Source of the DNA: Pisaster brevispinus
Lineage: Eukaryota > Echinodermata > Asteroidea > Forcipulatida > Asteriidae
Length of the DNA: 64,000 bases
NCBI GenBank assembly: GCA_023634235.1
Contig: JAMKCF010000003.1
Span: 18,012,742-18,076,741 of the forward strand
Reading direction: 5' to 3'
Shown here piece after piece: positions 23,701 to 35,300 of the stretch; the stretch's first letter is position 1; each line of letters begins with the position of its first letter. A program made the translations under genes and the position numbers. The notes under the pieces were generated by a model. It was not told the origin of the DNA, did no database searches, and saw nothing but the letters and a program-made list of their open reading frames with translations.

Positions 23701-26278
23701 GTGGAACAGATAGCCCAGTGGTTTGGAGATAGTTTCTGCTGGATCGGGACCCCGGTTCAAATCCCGGCAGTGTCCTTGATTCACTTTTTCCTTTTTCAGA
23801 GTCTAAAGATTTGAATCATGATTTCACATATGAGGTAGGAATTTCGCTTGTCTTTGCGTGGAACAGATAGCCCAGTGGTTGGGAGATAGTTTCTGGTGGA
23901 TCGGGACCCCGGTTCAAATCCCGGCAGTGTCTTTTTTTTTTTTTTCTTTTTTTCTGAGTCTAAGGATTTGAATCAGGATTTCACTTATGACGTATGAATT
24001 TCGCTTGTCTTTGCGTGGAACAGATAGCCCAGTGGTTGGGAGATAGTTTCTGGTGGATCGGGACCACGTTTCAAATCCCGGCAGTGTCCTTGATTCACTT
24101 TTTCCTTTTTCAGAGTCTAAAGATTTGAATCATGATTTCACTTATGACGTATGAATTTCGCTTGTCTTTGCGTGGAACAGATAGCCCAGTGGTTTGGGAG
24201 ATAGTTTCTGGTGGATCGGGACCCCGGTTCGAATCCCGGCAGTGTCCTTGATCTTCTTTTTCTTTTTCTGAATCTAAGGATTATTTTTCTTTTTTTCTGA
24301 GTCTAAGGATTTGAATCATGATTTCACTTATGACGTATGAATTTCGCTTGTCTTTGCGTGGAACAGATAGCCCAGTGGTTTGGGAGATAGTTTCTGGTGG
24401 ATCGGGACCACGGTTCGAATCCCGACAAGGTCCTAGATTCACTTTTTCTTTTTTTCTGAGTTTAAAGATTTGAATCATGATTTCACTTATGAGGTAGGAA
24501 TTTCGCTTGTGTTTGCGTGGAACAGATAGCCCAGTGGTTTGGGAGATAGTTTCTGGTGGATCGGGACCACGGTTCGAATCCCGACAAGGTCCTTGATTCA
24601 CTTTTTCTTTTTCTGAGTCTAAAGATTTGAGTCATGATTTCACTTATGACGTATGAATTTCGCTTGTCTTTGCGTGGAACAGATAGCCCAGTGGTTTGGA
24701 GATAGTTTCTGCTGGATCGGGACCCCGGTTCAAATCCCGGCAGTGTCCTTGATTCACTTTTTCCTTTTTCAGAGTCTAAAGATTTGAATCATGATTTCAC
24801 ATATGAGGTAGGAATTTCGCTTGTCTTTGCGTGGAACAGATAGCCCAGTGGTTGGGAGATAGTTTCTGGTGGATCGGGACCCCGGTTCAAATCCCGGCAG
24901 TGTCTTTTTTTTTTTTTTCTTTTTTTCTGAGTCTAAGGATTTGAATCAGGATTTCACTTATGACGTATGAATTTCGCTTGTCTTTGCGTGGAACAGATAG
25001 CCCAGTGGTTTGGGAGATAGTTTCTGGTGGATCGGGACCACGGTTCGAGTCCCGACAAGGTCCTAGATTCACTTTTTCTTTTTTTCTGTGTTTAAAGATT
25101 TGAATCATGATTTCACTTATAATGTAGGAATTTCGCTTGTCTTTGCGTGGAACAGATAGCCCAGTGGTTTGGAGATAGTTTCTGGTGGATCGGGACCACG
25201 GTTCGAATCCACACAAGGTCCTTGATTCACTTTTTTCTTTTTTCTGAGTCTAAAGATTTGAGTCATGATTTCACTTATGACGTATGAATTTCGCTTGTAT
25301 TTGCGTGGAACACATAGCCCAGTGGTTGGGAGATAGTTTCTGGTGGATCGGGACCCGGTTCGAATCCCGACAAGGTCCTAGATTCACTTGTTCTTTTTTT
25401 CTGAGTTTAAAGATTTGAATCATGATTTCACTTATGAGGTAGGAATTTCGCTTGTCTTTGCGTGGAACAGATAGCCCAGTGGTTTGGAGATAGTTTCTGG
25501 TGGATCGGGACCACGGTTCGAATCCCGACAAGGTTCTTGATTCACTTTTTCTTTTTTCTGAGTCTAAAGATTTGAGTCAGGATTTCACTTATGACGTATG
25601 AATTTCGCTTGTCTTTGCGTGGAACAGATAGCCCAGTGGTTTGGGAGATAGTTTCTGGTGGATCGGGACCACGGTTCGAGTCCCGACAAGGTCCTAGATT
25701 CACTTTTTCTTTTTTTCTGTGTTTAAAGATTTGAATCATGATTTCACTTATAATGTAGGAATTTCGCTTGTCTTTGCGTGGAACAGATAGCCCAGTGGTT
25801 TGGAGATAGTTTCTGGTGGATCGGGACCACGGTTCGAATCCACACAAGGTCCTTGATTCACTTTTTTCTTTTTTCTGAGTCTAAAGATTTGAGTCATGAT
25901 TTCACTTATGACGTATGAATTTCGCTTGTATTTGCGTGGAACACATAGCCCAGTGGTTGGGAGATAGTTTCTGGTGGATCGGGACCCCGGTTCGAATCCC
26001 GACAAGGTCCTAGATTCACTTGTTCTTTTTTTCTGAGTTTAAAGATTTGAATCATGATTTCACTTATGAGGTAGGAATTTCGCTTGTCTTTGCGTGGAAC
26101 AGATAGCCCAGTGGTTTGGAGATAGTTTCTGGTGGATCGGGACCACGTTTCAAATCCCGGCAGTGTCCTTGATTCACTTTTTCCTTTTTCAGAGTCTAAA
26201 GATTTGAATCATGATTTCACTTATAATGTAGGAATTTCGCTTGTCTTTGCGTGGAACAGATAGCCCAGTGGTTTGGAG

Positions 26279-26908
26279 ATAGTTTCTGGTGGATCGGGAC
26301 CACGGTTCGAATCCACACAAGGTCCTTGATTCACTTTTTTCTTTTTCTGAGTCTAAAGATTTGAGTCATGATTTCACTTATGACGTATGAATTTCGCTTG
26401 TATTTGCGTGGAACAGATAGCCCAGTGGTTTGGGAGATAATTTCTGGTGGATCGGGACCACGGTTCGAATCCCGACAAGGTCCTAGATTCACTTTTTCTT
26501 TTTTTCTGAGTTTAAAGATTTGAATCATGATTTCACTTATGAGGTAGGAATTTCGCTTGTCTTTGCGTGGAACAGATAGCCCTGTGGTTTGGAGATAGTT
26601 TCTGGTGGATCGGGACCACGGTTCGAATCCCGACAAGGTCCTTGATTCACTTTTTCTTTTTTCTGAGTCTAAAGATTTGAGTCATGATTTCACTTATGAC
26701 GTATGAATTTCGCTTGTCTTTGCGTGGAACAGATAGCCCAGTGGTTGGGAGATAGTTTCTGGTGGATCGGGACCCCGGTTCAAATCCCGGCAGTGTCTTT
26801 TAATTTGTTTTCTTTTTTTCTGAGTCTAAGGATTTGAATCAGGATTTCACTTATGACGTATGAATTTCGCTTGTCTTTGCGTGGAACAGATAGCCCAGTG
26901 GTTGGGAG
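26279..26908 (+). repeat. 630-bp sub-repeat, unit 1 (four monomers)
   Basis: It aligns with 26909-27538 at offset 630 (4 x 157.5). Markers are the ATCCACACAAGG tail at about 26310, the GATAATTTCTGG variant and the TTTTAATTTGTTTTC spacer. One A box in this unit reads TAGCCCTGTGG near 26577, a mismatch not seen in unit 2. Another difference is GGTAGGAAT versus GGTATGAAT in the matching monomers. Confidence 0.87.
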
Positions 26909-27538
26909 ATAGTTTCTGGTGGATCGGGACCACGGTTCGAATCCACACAAGGTCCTTGATTCACTTTTTTCTTTTTCTGAGTCTAAAGATTTGAGTCATG
27001 ATTTCACTTATGACGTATGAATTTCGCTTGTATTTGCGTGGAACAGATAGCCCAGTGGTTTGGGAGATAATTTCTGGTGGATCGGGACCACGGTTCGAAT
27101 CCCGACAAGGTCCTAGATTCACTTTTTCTTTTTTTCTGAGTTTAAAGATTTGAATCATGATTTCACTTATGAGGTATGAATTTCGCTTGTCTTTGCGTGG
27201 AACAGATAGCCCAGTGGTTTGGAGATAGTTTCTGGTGGATCGGGACCACGGTTCGAATCCCGACAAGGTCCTTGATTCACTTTTTCTTTTTTCTGAGTCT
27301 AAAGATTTGAGTCATGATTTCACTTATGACGTATGAATTTCGCTTGTCTTTGCGTGGAACAGATAGCCCAGTGGTTGGGAGATAGTTTCTGGTGGATCGG
27401 GACCCCGGTTCAAATCCCGGCAGTGTCTTTTAATTTGTTTTCTTTTTTTCTGAGTCTAAGGATTTGAATCATGATTTCACTTATGACGTATGAATTTCGC
27501 TTGTCTTTGCGTGGAACAGATAGCCCAGTGGTTGGGAG
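26909..27538 (+). repeat. 630-bp sub-repeat, unit 2
   Basis: This is the second 630-bp unit, with the small differences given for unit 1. The same pair recurs at 33469-34728 in block C copy 3 with the same differences, so the 630-bp duplication is older than the 7.2-kb duplication. Confidence 0.87.
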
Positions 27539-28085
27539 ATAGTTTCTGGTGGATCGGGACCACGTTTCAAATCCCGGCAGTGTCCTTGATTCACTTTTTC
27601 CTTTTTCAGAGTCTAAAGATTTGAATCATGATTTCACTTATGACGTATGAATTTCGCTTGTCTTTGCGTGGAACAGATAGCCCAGTGGTTTGGGAAATAG
27701 TTTCTGGTCGATCGGGACCACGGTTCGAGTCCCGACAAGGTCCTAGATTCACTTTTTCTTTTTTTCTGTGTTTAAAGATTTGAATCATGATTTCACTTAT
27801 AATGTAGGAATTTCGCTTGTCTTTGCGTGGAACAGATAGCCCAGTGGTTTGGAGATAGTTTCTGGTGGATCGGGACCACGGTTCGAATCCACACAAGGTC
27901 CTTGATTCACTTTTTTCTTTTTCTGAGTCTAAAGATTTGAGTCATGATTTCACTTATGACGTATGAATTTCGCTTGTATTTGCGTGGAACACATAGCCCA
28001 GTGGTTGGGAGATAGTTTCTGGTGGATCGGGACCCCGGTTCGAATCCCGACAAGGTCCTAGATTCACTTGTTCTTTTTTCTGAGT

Positions 28086-31000
28086 TTAAAGATTTGAATC
28101 ATGATTTCACTTATAATGTAGGAATTTCGCTTGTCTTTGCGTGGAACAGATGACCCAGTGGTTGGGAGACAGTTTCTTGTGGATCGGGACCCGGTTCGAA
28201 TCCCGGCAGTGTTCTTGATTCACTTTTTTCCTTTTTCTGAGTCTAAAGATTTGAATCATGATTTCACTTATGTGGTAGGAATTTCGCTTGTCTTTGTGTT
28301 GAACAGATAGGCCAGTGGTTGGGAGATAGTTTCTGGTGGATCGGGACCACGTTTCAAATCCCGGCAGTGTCCTTGATTCACGTTTTCCTTTTTCAGAGTC
28401 TAAAGATTTGAATCATGATTTCACTAATGTGGTAGGAATTTCGCTTGTCTTTGCGTGGAACAGATAGCCCAGTGGTTGGGAGATAGTTTCTAGTGGATCG
28501 GGACCCCTGTTCGAATCCCGGCAGTGTCCTTGATTCACTTTTTCTTTGTTCTAAGTCTTTAGATTTGAATCATGATTTCACTTATGTGGTAGGAATTTCG
28601 CTTGTCTTTGTGTTGAACAGATAGCCCAGTGGTTGGGAGATAGTTTCTAGTGGATCGGGACCCCTGTTCGAATCCCGGCAGTGTCCTTGATCTTCTTTTT
28701 CTTTTTTCTGAATCTAAGGATTATTATTTTTTTTCTGAGTCTAAGGATTTGAATCATGATTTCACTTATGACGTATGAATTTCGCTTGTATTTGCGTGGA
28801 ACAAATAGCCCAGTGGTTGGGAGAAAGTTTCTGGTGGATCGGGACCACGGTTCGAATCCCGACAAGGTCCTCGATCTTCTTTTTCTTTTTTTCTGAGTCT
28901 AAGGATTTGAATCAGGACTTCACTTATGACGTATGAATTTCGCTTGTCTTTGCGTGGAACAGATAGCCCAGTGGTTGGGAGATAGTTTCTGGTGGATCGG
29001 GATCACGTTTAAATCCCGGCAGTGTCCTTAATTCACTTTTTCCTTTTTCAGAGTCTAAAGATTCGAATCATGATTTCACTTATGACGTATGAATTTCGCT
29101 TGTCTTTGCGTGGAACAGATAGCCCAGTGGTTTGGGAGATAGTTTCTGGTGGATCGGGACCCCGGTTCGAATCCCGGCAGTGTCCTTGATGTTCTTTTTC
29201 TTTTTTCTGAATCTAAGGATTATTTTTCTTTTTTTCTGAGTCTAAGGATTTGAATCATGATTTCACTTATGACGTATGAATTTCGCTTGTCTTTGCGTGG
29301 AACAGATAGCCCAGTGGTTTGGGAGATAGTTTCTGGTGGATCGGGACCACGGTTCGAATCCCGACAAGGTCCTAGATTCACTTTTTTTTTTTCTGAGTTT
29401 AAAGATTTGAATCATGATTTCACTTATGAGGTAGGAATTTCGCTTGTGTTTGCGTGGAACAGATAGCCCAGTGGTTTGGAGATAGTTTCTGGTGGATCGG
29501 GACCCGGTTCGAATCCCGGCAGGGTCCTTGATTCACATGTTCTTTTTTCTAAGTCTTTAGATTTGAATCATGATTTCACTTATGAGGTAGGAATTTCGCT
29601 TGTCTTTGCGTGGAACAAATAGCCCAGTGGTTGGGAGATAGTTTGTTGTGGGTCGGGACCACGGTTCGAATCCCGGCAGTGTTCTTGATTCACTTTTTTC
29701 CTTTTTCTGAGTCTAAAGATTTGAATCATGATTTCACTTATGTGGTAGGAATTTCGCTTGTCTTTGTGTTGAACAGATAGGCCAGTGGTTGGGAGATATT
29801 TTCTGGTGGATCGGGACCACGTTTCAAATCCCGGCAGTGTCCTTGATTCACGTTTTCCTTTTTCAGAGTCTAAAGATTTGAATCATGATTTCACTAATGT
29901 CGTAGGAATTTCGCTTGTCTTTGCGTGGAACAGATAGCCCAGTGGTTGGGAGATAGTTTCTGGTGGATCGGGACCCCGGTTCGAATCCCGGCAGTGTCCT
30001 TGATCTTCTTTTTCTTTTTTCTGAATCTAAGGATTATTATTTTTTTTCTGAGTCTAAGGATTTGAATCATGATTTCACTTATGACGTATGAATTTCGCTT
30101 GTATTTGCGTGGAACACATAGCCCAGTGGTTGGGAGAAAGTTTCTGGTGGATCGGGACCACGGTTCGAATCCCGACAAGGTCCTCGATCTTCTTTTTCTT
30201 GTTTTCTGATTCTAAGGATTTGAATCAGGACTTATGACGTATGAATTTCGCTTGTCTTTGCGTGGAACAGATAGCCCAGTGGTTGGGAGATAGTTTCTGG
30301 TGGATCGGGACCACGTTTAAATCCCGGCAGTGTCCTTGATTCACTTTTTCCTTTTTCAGAGTCTAAAGATTTGAATCATGATTTCACTTATGACGTATGA
30401 ATTTTGCTCGTCTTTGCGTGGAACAGATAGCCCAGTGGTTTGGGAGATAGTTTCTGGTGGATCGGGACCCCGGTTCGAATCCCGGCAGTGTCCTTGATCT
30501 TCTTTTTCTTTTTCTGAATCTAAGGATTATTTTTCTTTTTTTCTGAGTCTAAGGATTTGAATCATGATTTCACTTATGACGTATGAATTTCGCTTGTCTT
30601 TGCGTGGAACAGATAGCCCAGTGGTTTGGGAGATAGTTTCTGGTGGATCGGGACCACGGTTCGAATCCCGACAAGGTCCTAGATTCACTTTTTCTTTTTT
30701 TCTGAGTTTAAAGATTTGAATCATGATTTCACTTATGAGGTAGGAATTTCGCTTGTGTTTGCGTGGAACAGATAGCCCAGTGGTTTGGGAGATAGTTTCT
30801 GGTGGATAGGGACCACGGTTCGAATCCCGACAAGGTCCTTGATTCACTTTTTCTTTTTCTGAGTCTAAAGATTTGAGTCATGATTTCACTTATGACGTAT
30901 GAATTTCGCTTGTCTTTGCGTGGAACAGATAGCCCAGTGGTTTGGAGATAGTTTCTGCTGGATCGGGACCCCGGTTCAAATCCCGGCAGTGTCCTTGATT

Positions 31001-34000
31001 CACTTTTTCCTTTTTCAGAGTCTAAAGATTTGAATCATGATTTCACATATGAGGTAGGAATTTCGCTTGTCTTTGCGTGGAACAGATAGCCCAGTGGTTG
31101 GGAGATAGTTTCTGGTGGATCGGGACCCCGGTTCAAATCCCGGCAGTGTCTTTTTTTTTTTTTTCTTTTTTTCTGAGTCTAAGGATTTGAATCAGGATTT
31201 CACTTATGACGTATGAATTTCGCTTGTCTTTGCGTGGAACAGATAGCCCAGTGGTTGGGAGATAGTTTCTGGTGGATCGGGACCACGTTTCAAATCCCGG
31301 CAGTGTCCTTGATTCACTTTTTCCTTTTTCAGAGTCTAAAGATTTGAATCATGATTTCACTTATGACGTATGAATTTCGCTTGTCTTTGCGTGGAACAGA
31401 TAGCCCAGTGGTTTGGGAGATAGTTTCTGGTGGATCGGGACCACGGTTCGAATCCCGACAAGGTCCTAGATTCACTTTTTCTTTTTTTCTGAGTTTAAAG
31501 ATTTGAATCATGATTTCACTTATGAGGTAGGAATTTCGCTTGTGTTTGCGTGGAACAGATAGCCCAGTGGTTTGGGAGATAGTTTCTGGTGGATCGGGAC
31601 CACGGTTCGAATCCCGACAAGGTCCTTGATTCACTTTTTCTTTTTCTGAGTCTAAAGATTTGAGTCATGATTTCACTTATGACGTATGAATTTCGCTTGT
31701 CTTTGCGTGGAACAGATAGCCCAGTGGTTTGGAGATAGTTTCTGCTGGATCGGGACCCCGGTTCAAATCCCGGCAGTGTCCTTGATTCACTTTTTCCTTT
31801 TTCAGAGTCTAAAGATTTGAATCATGATTTCACATATGAGGTAGGAATTTCGCTTGTCTTTGCGTGGAACAGATAGCCCAGTGGTTGGGAGATAGTTTCT
31901 GGTGGATCGGGACCCCGGTTCAAATCCCGGCAGTGTCTTTTTTTTTTTTTTCTTTTTTTCTGAGTCTAAGGATTTGAATCAGGATTTCACTTATGACGTA
32001 TGAATTTCGCTTGTCTTTGCGTGGAACAGATAGCCCAGTGGTTGGGAGATAGTTTCTGGTGGATCGGGACCACGTTTCAAATCCCGGCAGTGTCCTTGAT
32101 TCACTTTTTCCTTTTTCAGAGTCTAAAGATTTGAATCATGATTTCACTTATGACGTATGAATTTCGCTTGTCTTTGCGTGGAACAGATAGCCCAGTGGTT
32201 TGGGAGATAGTTTCTGGTGGATCGGGACCACGGTTCGAGTCCCGACAAGGTCCTAGATTCACTTTTTCTTTTTTTCTGTGTTTAAAGATTTGAATCATGA
32301 TTTCACTTATAATGTAGGAATTTCGCTTGTCTTTGCGTGGAACAGATAGCCCAGTGGTTTGGAGATAGTTTCTGGTGGATCGGGACCACGGTTCGAATCC
32401 ACACAAGGTCCTTGATTCACTTTTTTCTTTTTTCTGAGTCTAAAGATTTGAGTCATGATTTCACTTATGACGTATGAATTTCGCTTGTATTTGCGTGGAA
32501 CACATAGCCCAGTGGTTGGGAGATAGTTTCTGGTGGATCGGGACCCGGTTCGAATCCCGACAAGGTCCTAGATTCACTTGTTCTTTTTTTCTGAGTTTAA
32601 AGATTTGAATCATGATTTCACTTATGAGGTAGGAATTTCGCTTGTCTTTGCGTGGAACAGATAGCCCAGTGGTTTGGAGATAGTTTCTGGTGGATCGGGA
32701 CCACGGTTCGAATCCCGACAAGGTTCTTGATTCACTTTTTCTTTTTTCTGAGTCTAAAGATTTGAGTCAGGATTTCACTTATGACGTATGAATTTCGCTT
32801 GTCTTTGCGTGGAACAGATAGCCCAGTGGTTTGGGAGATAGTTTCTGGTGGATCGGGACCACGGTTCGAGTCCCGACAAGGTCCTAGATTCACTTTTTCT
32901 TTTTTTCTGTGTTTAAAGATTTGAATCATGATTTCACTTATAATGTAGGAATTTCGCTTGTCTTTGCGTGGAACAGATAGCCCAGTGGTTTGGAGATAGT
33001 TTCTGGTGGATCGGGACCACGGTTCGAATCCACACAAGGTCCTTGATTCACTTTTTTCTTTTTTCTGAGTCTAAAGATTTGAGTCATGATTTCACTTATG
33101 ACGTATGAATTTCGCTTGTATTTGCGTGGAACACATAGCCCAGTGGTTGGGAGATAGTTTCTGGTGGATCGGGACCCCGGTTCGAATCCCGACAAGGTCC
33201 TAGATTCACTTGTTCTTTTTTTCTGAGTTTAAAGATTTGAATCATGATTTCACTTATGAGGTAGGAATTTCGCTTGTCTTTGCGTGGAACAGATAGCCCA
33301 GTGGTTTGGAGATAGTTTCTGGTGGATCGGGACCACGTTTCAAATCCCGGCAGTGTCCTTGATTCACTTTTTCCTTTTTCAGAGTCTAAAGATTTGAATC
33401 ATGATTTCACTTATAATGTAGGAATTTCGCTTGTCTTTGCGTGGAACAGATAGCCCAGTGGTTTGGAGATAGTTTCTGGTGGATCGGGACCACGGTTCGA
33501 ATCCACACAAGGTCCTTGATTCACTTTTTTCTTTTTCTGAGTCTAAAGATTTGAGTCATGATTTCACTTATGACGTATGAATTTCGCTTGTATTTGCGTG
33601 GAACAGATAGCCCAGTGGTTTGGGAGATAATTTCTGGTGGATCGGGACCACGGTTCGAATCCCGACAAGGTCCTAGATTCACTTTTTCTTTTTTTCTGAG
33701 TTTAAAGATTTGAATCATGATTTCACTTATGAGGTAGGAATTTCGCTTGTCTTTGCGTGGAACAGATAGCCCTGTGGTTTGGAGATAGTTTCTGGTGGAT
33801 CGGGACCACGGTTCGAATCCCGACAAGGTCCTTGATTCACTTTTTCTTTTTTCTGAGTCTAAAGATTTGAGTCATGATTTCACTTATGACGTATGAATTT
33901 CGCTTGTCTTTGCGTGGAACAGATAGCCCAGTGGTTGGGAGATAGTTTCTGGTGGATCGGGACCCCGGTTCAAATCCCGGCAGTGTCTTTTAATTTGTTT

Positions 34001-35300
34001 TCTTTTTTTCTGAGTCTAAGGATTTGAATCAGGATTTCACTTATGACGTATGAATTTCGCTTGTCTTTGCGTGGAACAGATAGCCCAGTGGTTGGGAGAT
34101 AGTTTCTGGTGGATCGGGACCACGGTTCGAATCCACACAAGGTCCTTGATTCACTTTTTTCTTTTTCTGAGTCTAAAGATTTGAGTCATGATTTCACTTA
34201 TGACGTATGAATTTCGCTTGTATTTGCGTGGAACAGATAGCCCAGTGGTTTGGGAGATAATTTCTGGTGGATCGGGACCACGGTTCGAATCCCGACAAGG
34301 TCCTAGATTCACTTTTTCTTTTTTTCTGAGTTTAAAGATTTGAATCATGATTTCACTTATGAGGTATGAATTTCGCTTGTCTTTGCGTGGAACAGATAGC
34401 CCAGTGGTTTGGAGATAGTTTCTGGTGGATCGGGACCACGGTTCGAATCCCGACAAGGTCCTTGATTCACTTTTTCTTTTTTCTGAGTCTAAAGATTTGA
34501 GTCATGATTTCACTTATGACGTATGAATTTCGCTTGTCTTTGCGTGGAACAGATAGCCCAGTGGTTGGGAGATAGTTTCTGGTGGATCGGGACCCCGGTT
34601 CAAATCCCGGCAGTGTCTTTTAATTTGTTTTCTTTTTTTCTGAGTCTAAGGATTTGAATCATGATTTCACTTATGACGTATGAATTTCGCTTGTCTTTGC
34701 GTGGAACAGATAGCCCAGTGGTTGGGAGATAGTTTCTGGTGGATCGGGACCACGTTTCAAATCCCGGCAGTGTCCTTGATTCACTTTTTCCTTTTTCAGA
34801 GTCTAAAGATTTGAATCATGATTTCACTTATGACGTATGAATTTCGCTTGTCTTTGCGTGGAACAGATAGCCCAGTGGTTTGGGAAATAGTTTCTGGTCG
34901 ATCGGGACCACGGTTCGAGTCCCGACAAGGTCCTAGATTCACTTTTTCTTTTTTTCTGTGTTTAAAGATTTGAATCATGATTTCACTTATAATGTAGGAA
35001 TTTCGCTTGTCTTTGCGTGGAACAGATAGCCCAGTGGTTTGGAGATAGTTTCTGGTGGATCGGGACCACGGTTCGAATCCACACAAGGTCCTTGATTCAC
35101 TTTTTTCTTTTTCTGAGTCTAAAGATTTGAGTCATGATTTCACTTATGACGTATGAATGTCGCTTGTATTTGCGTGGAACACATAGCCCAGTGGTTGGGA
35201 GATAGTTTCTGGTGGATCGGGACCCCGGTTCGAATCCCGACAAGGTCCTAGATTCACTTGTTCTTTTTTCTGAGTTTAAAGATTTGAATCATGATTTCAC
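28086..35300 (+). repeat. HOR block C, copy 3 (7.2-kb tandem unit 2)
   Basis: It repeats 20867-28085. The match ends near 35300, where this copy continues TTATGAGG and copy 2 reads TTATAATG. Point differences noted are few, for example GTGGTAGG to GTCGTAGG near 29900 and AATTTCGC to AATGTCGC near 35158. Loss and gain of whole monomers relative to copy 2 is described in the findings. Confidence 0.9.
33469..34728 (+). repeat. 630-bp sub-repeat pair inside block C copy 3
   Basis: Two 630-bp units, at 33469-34098 and 34099-34728, match 26279-27538 at offset 7190. The TAGCCCTGTGG A-box variant of the first unit is retained near 33767. Confidence 0.85.

Larger units (their letters stand above)
20867..28085 (+). 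repeat. HOR block C, copy 2 (7.2-kb tandem unit 1)
   Basis: The 7219-bp unit starts at TTTAAAGATTTG and is followed at 28086 by a second copy. Offsets are 7219 through about 24280, about 7033 near 24600, then 7190 to the end. Relative to copy 3 it has one additional lengthened monomer of about 186 bp near 24240 and lacks one 157-bp monomer near 25009. It holds about 45 monomers. Confidence 0.9.

Noticed and set aside
28000..28200. Assembly duplication as the only cause of the 7.2-kb tandem
   Set aside because: The two units differ by whole-monomer gain and loss and by scattered substitutions, which a pure assembly copy would not show. It cannot be excluded for the near-identical 1790-bp and 788-bp pairs without read data.
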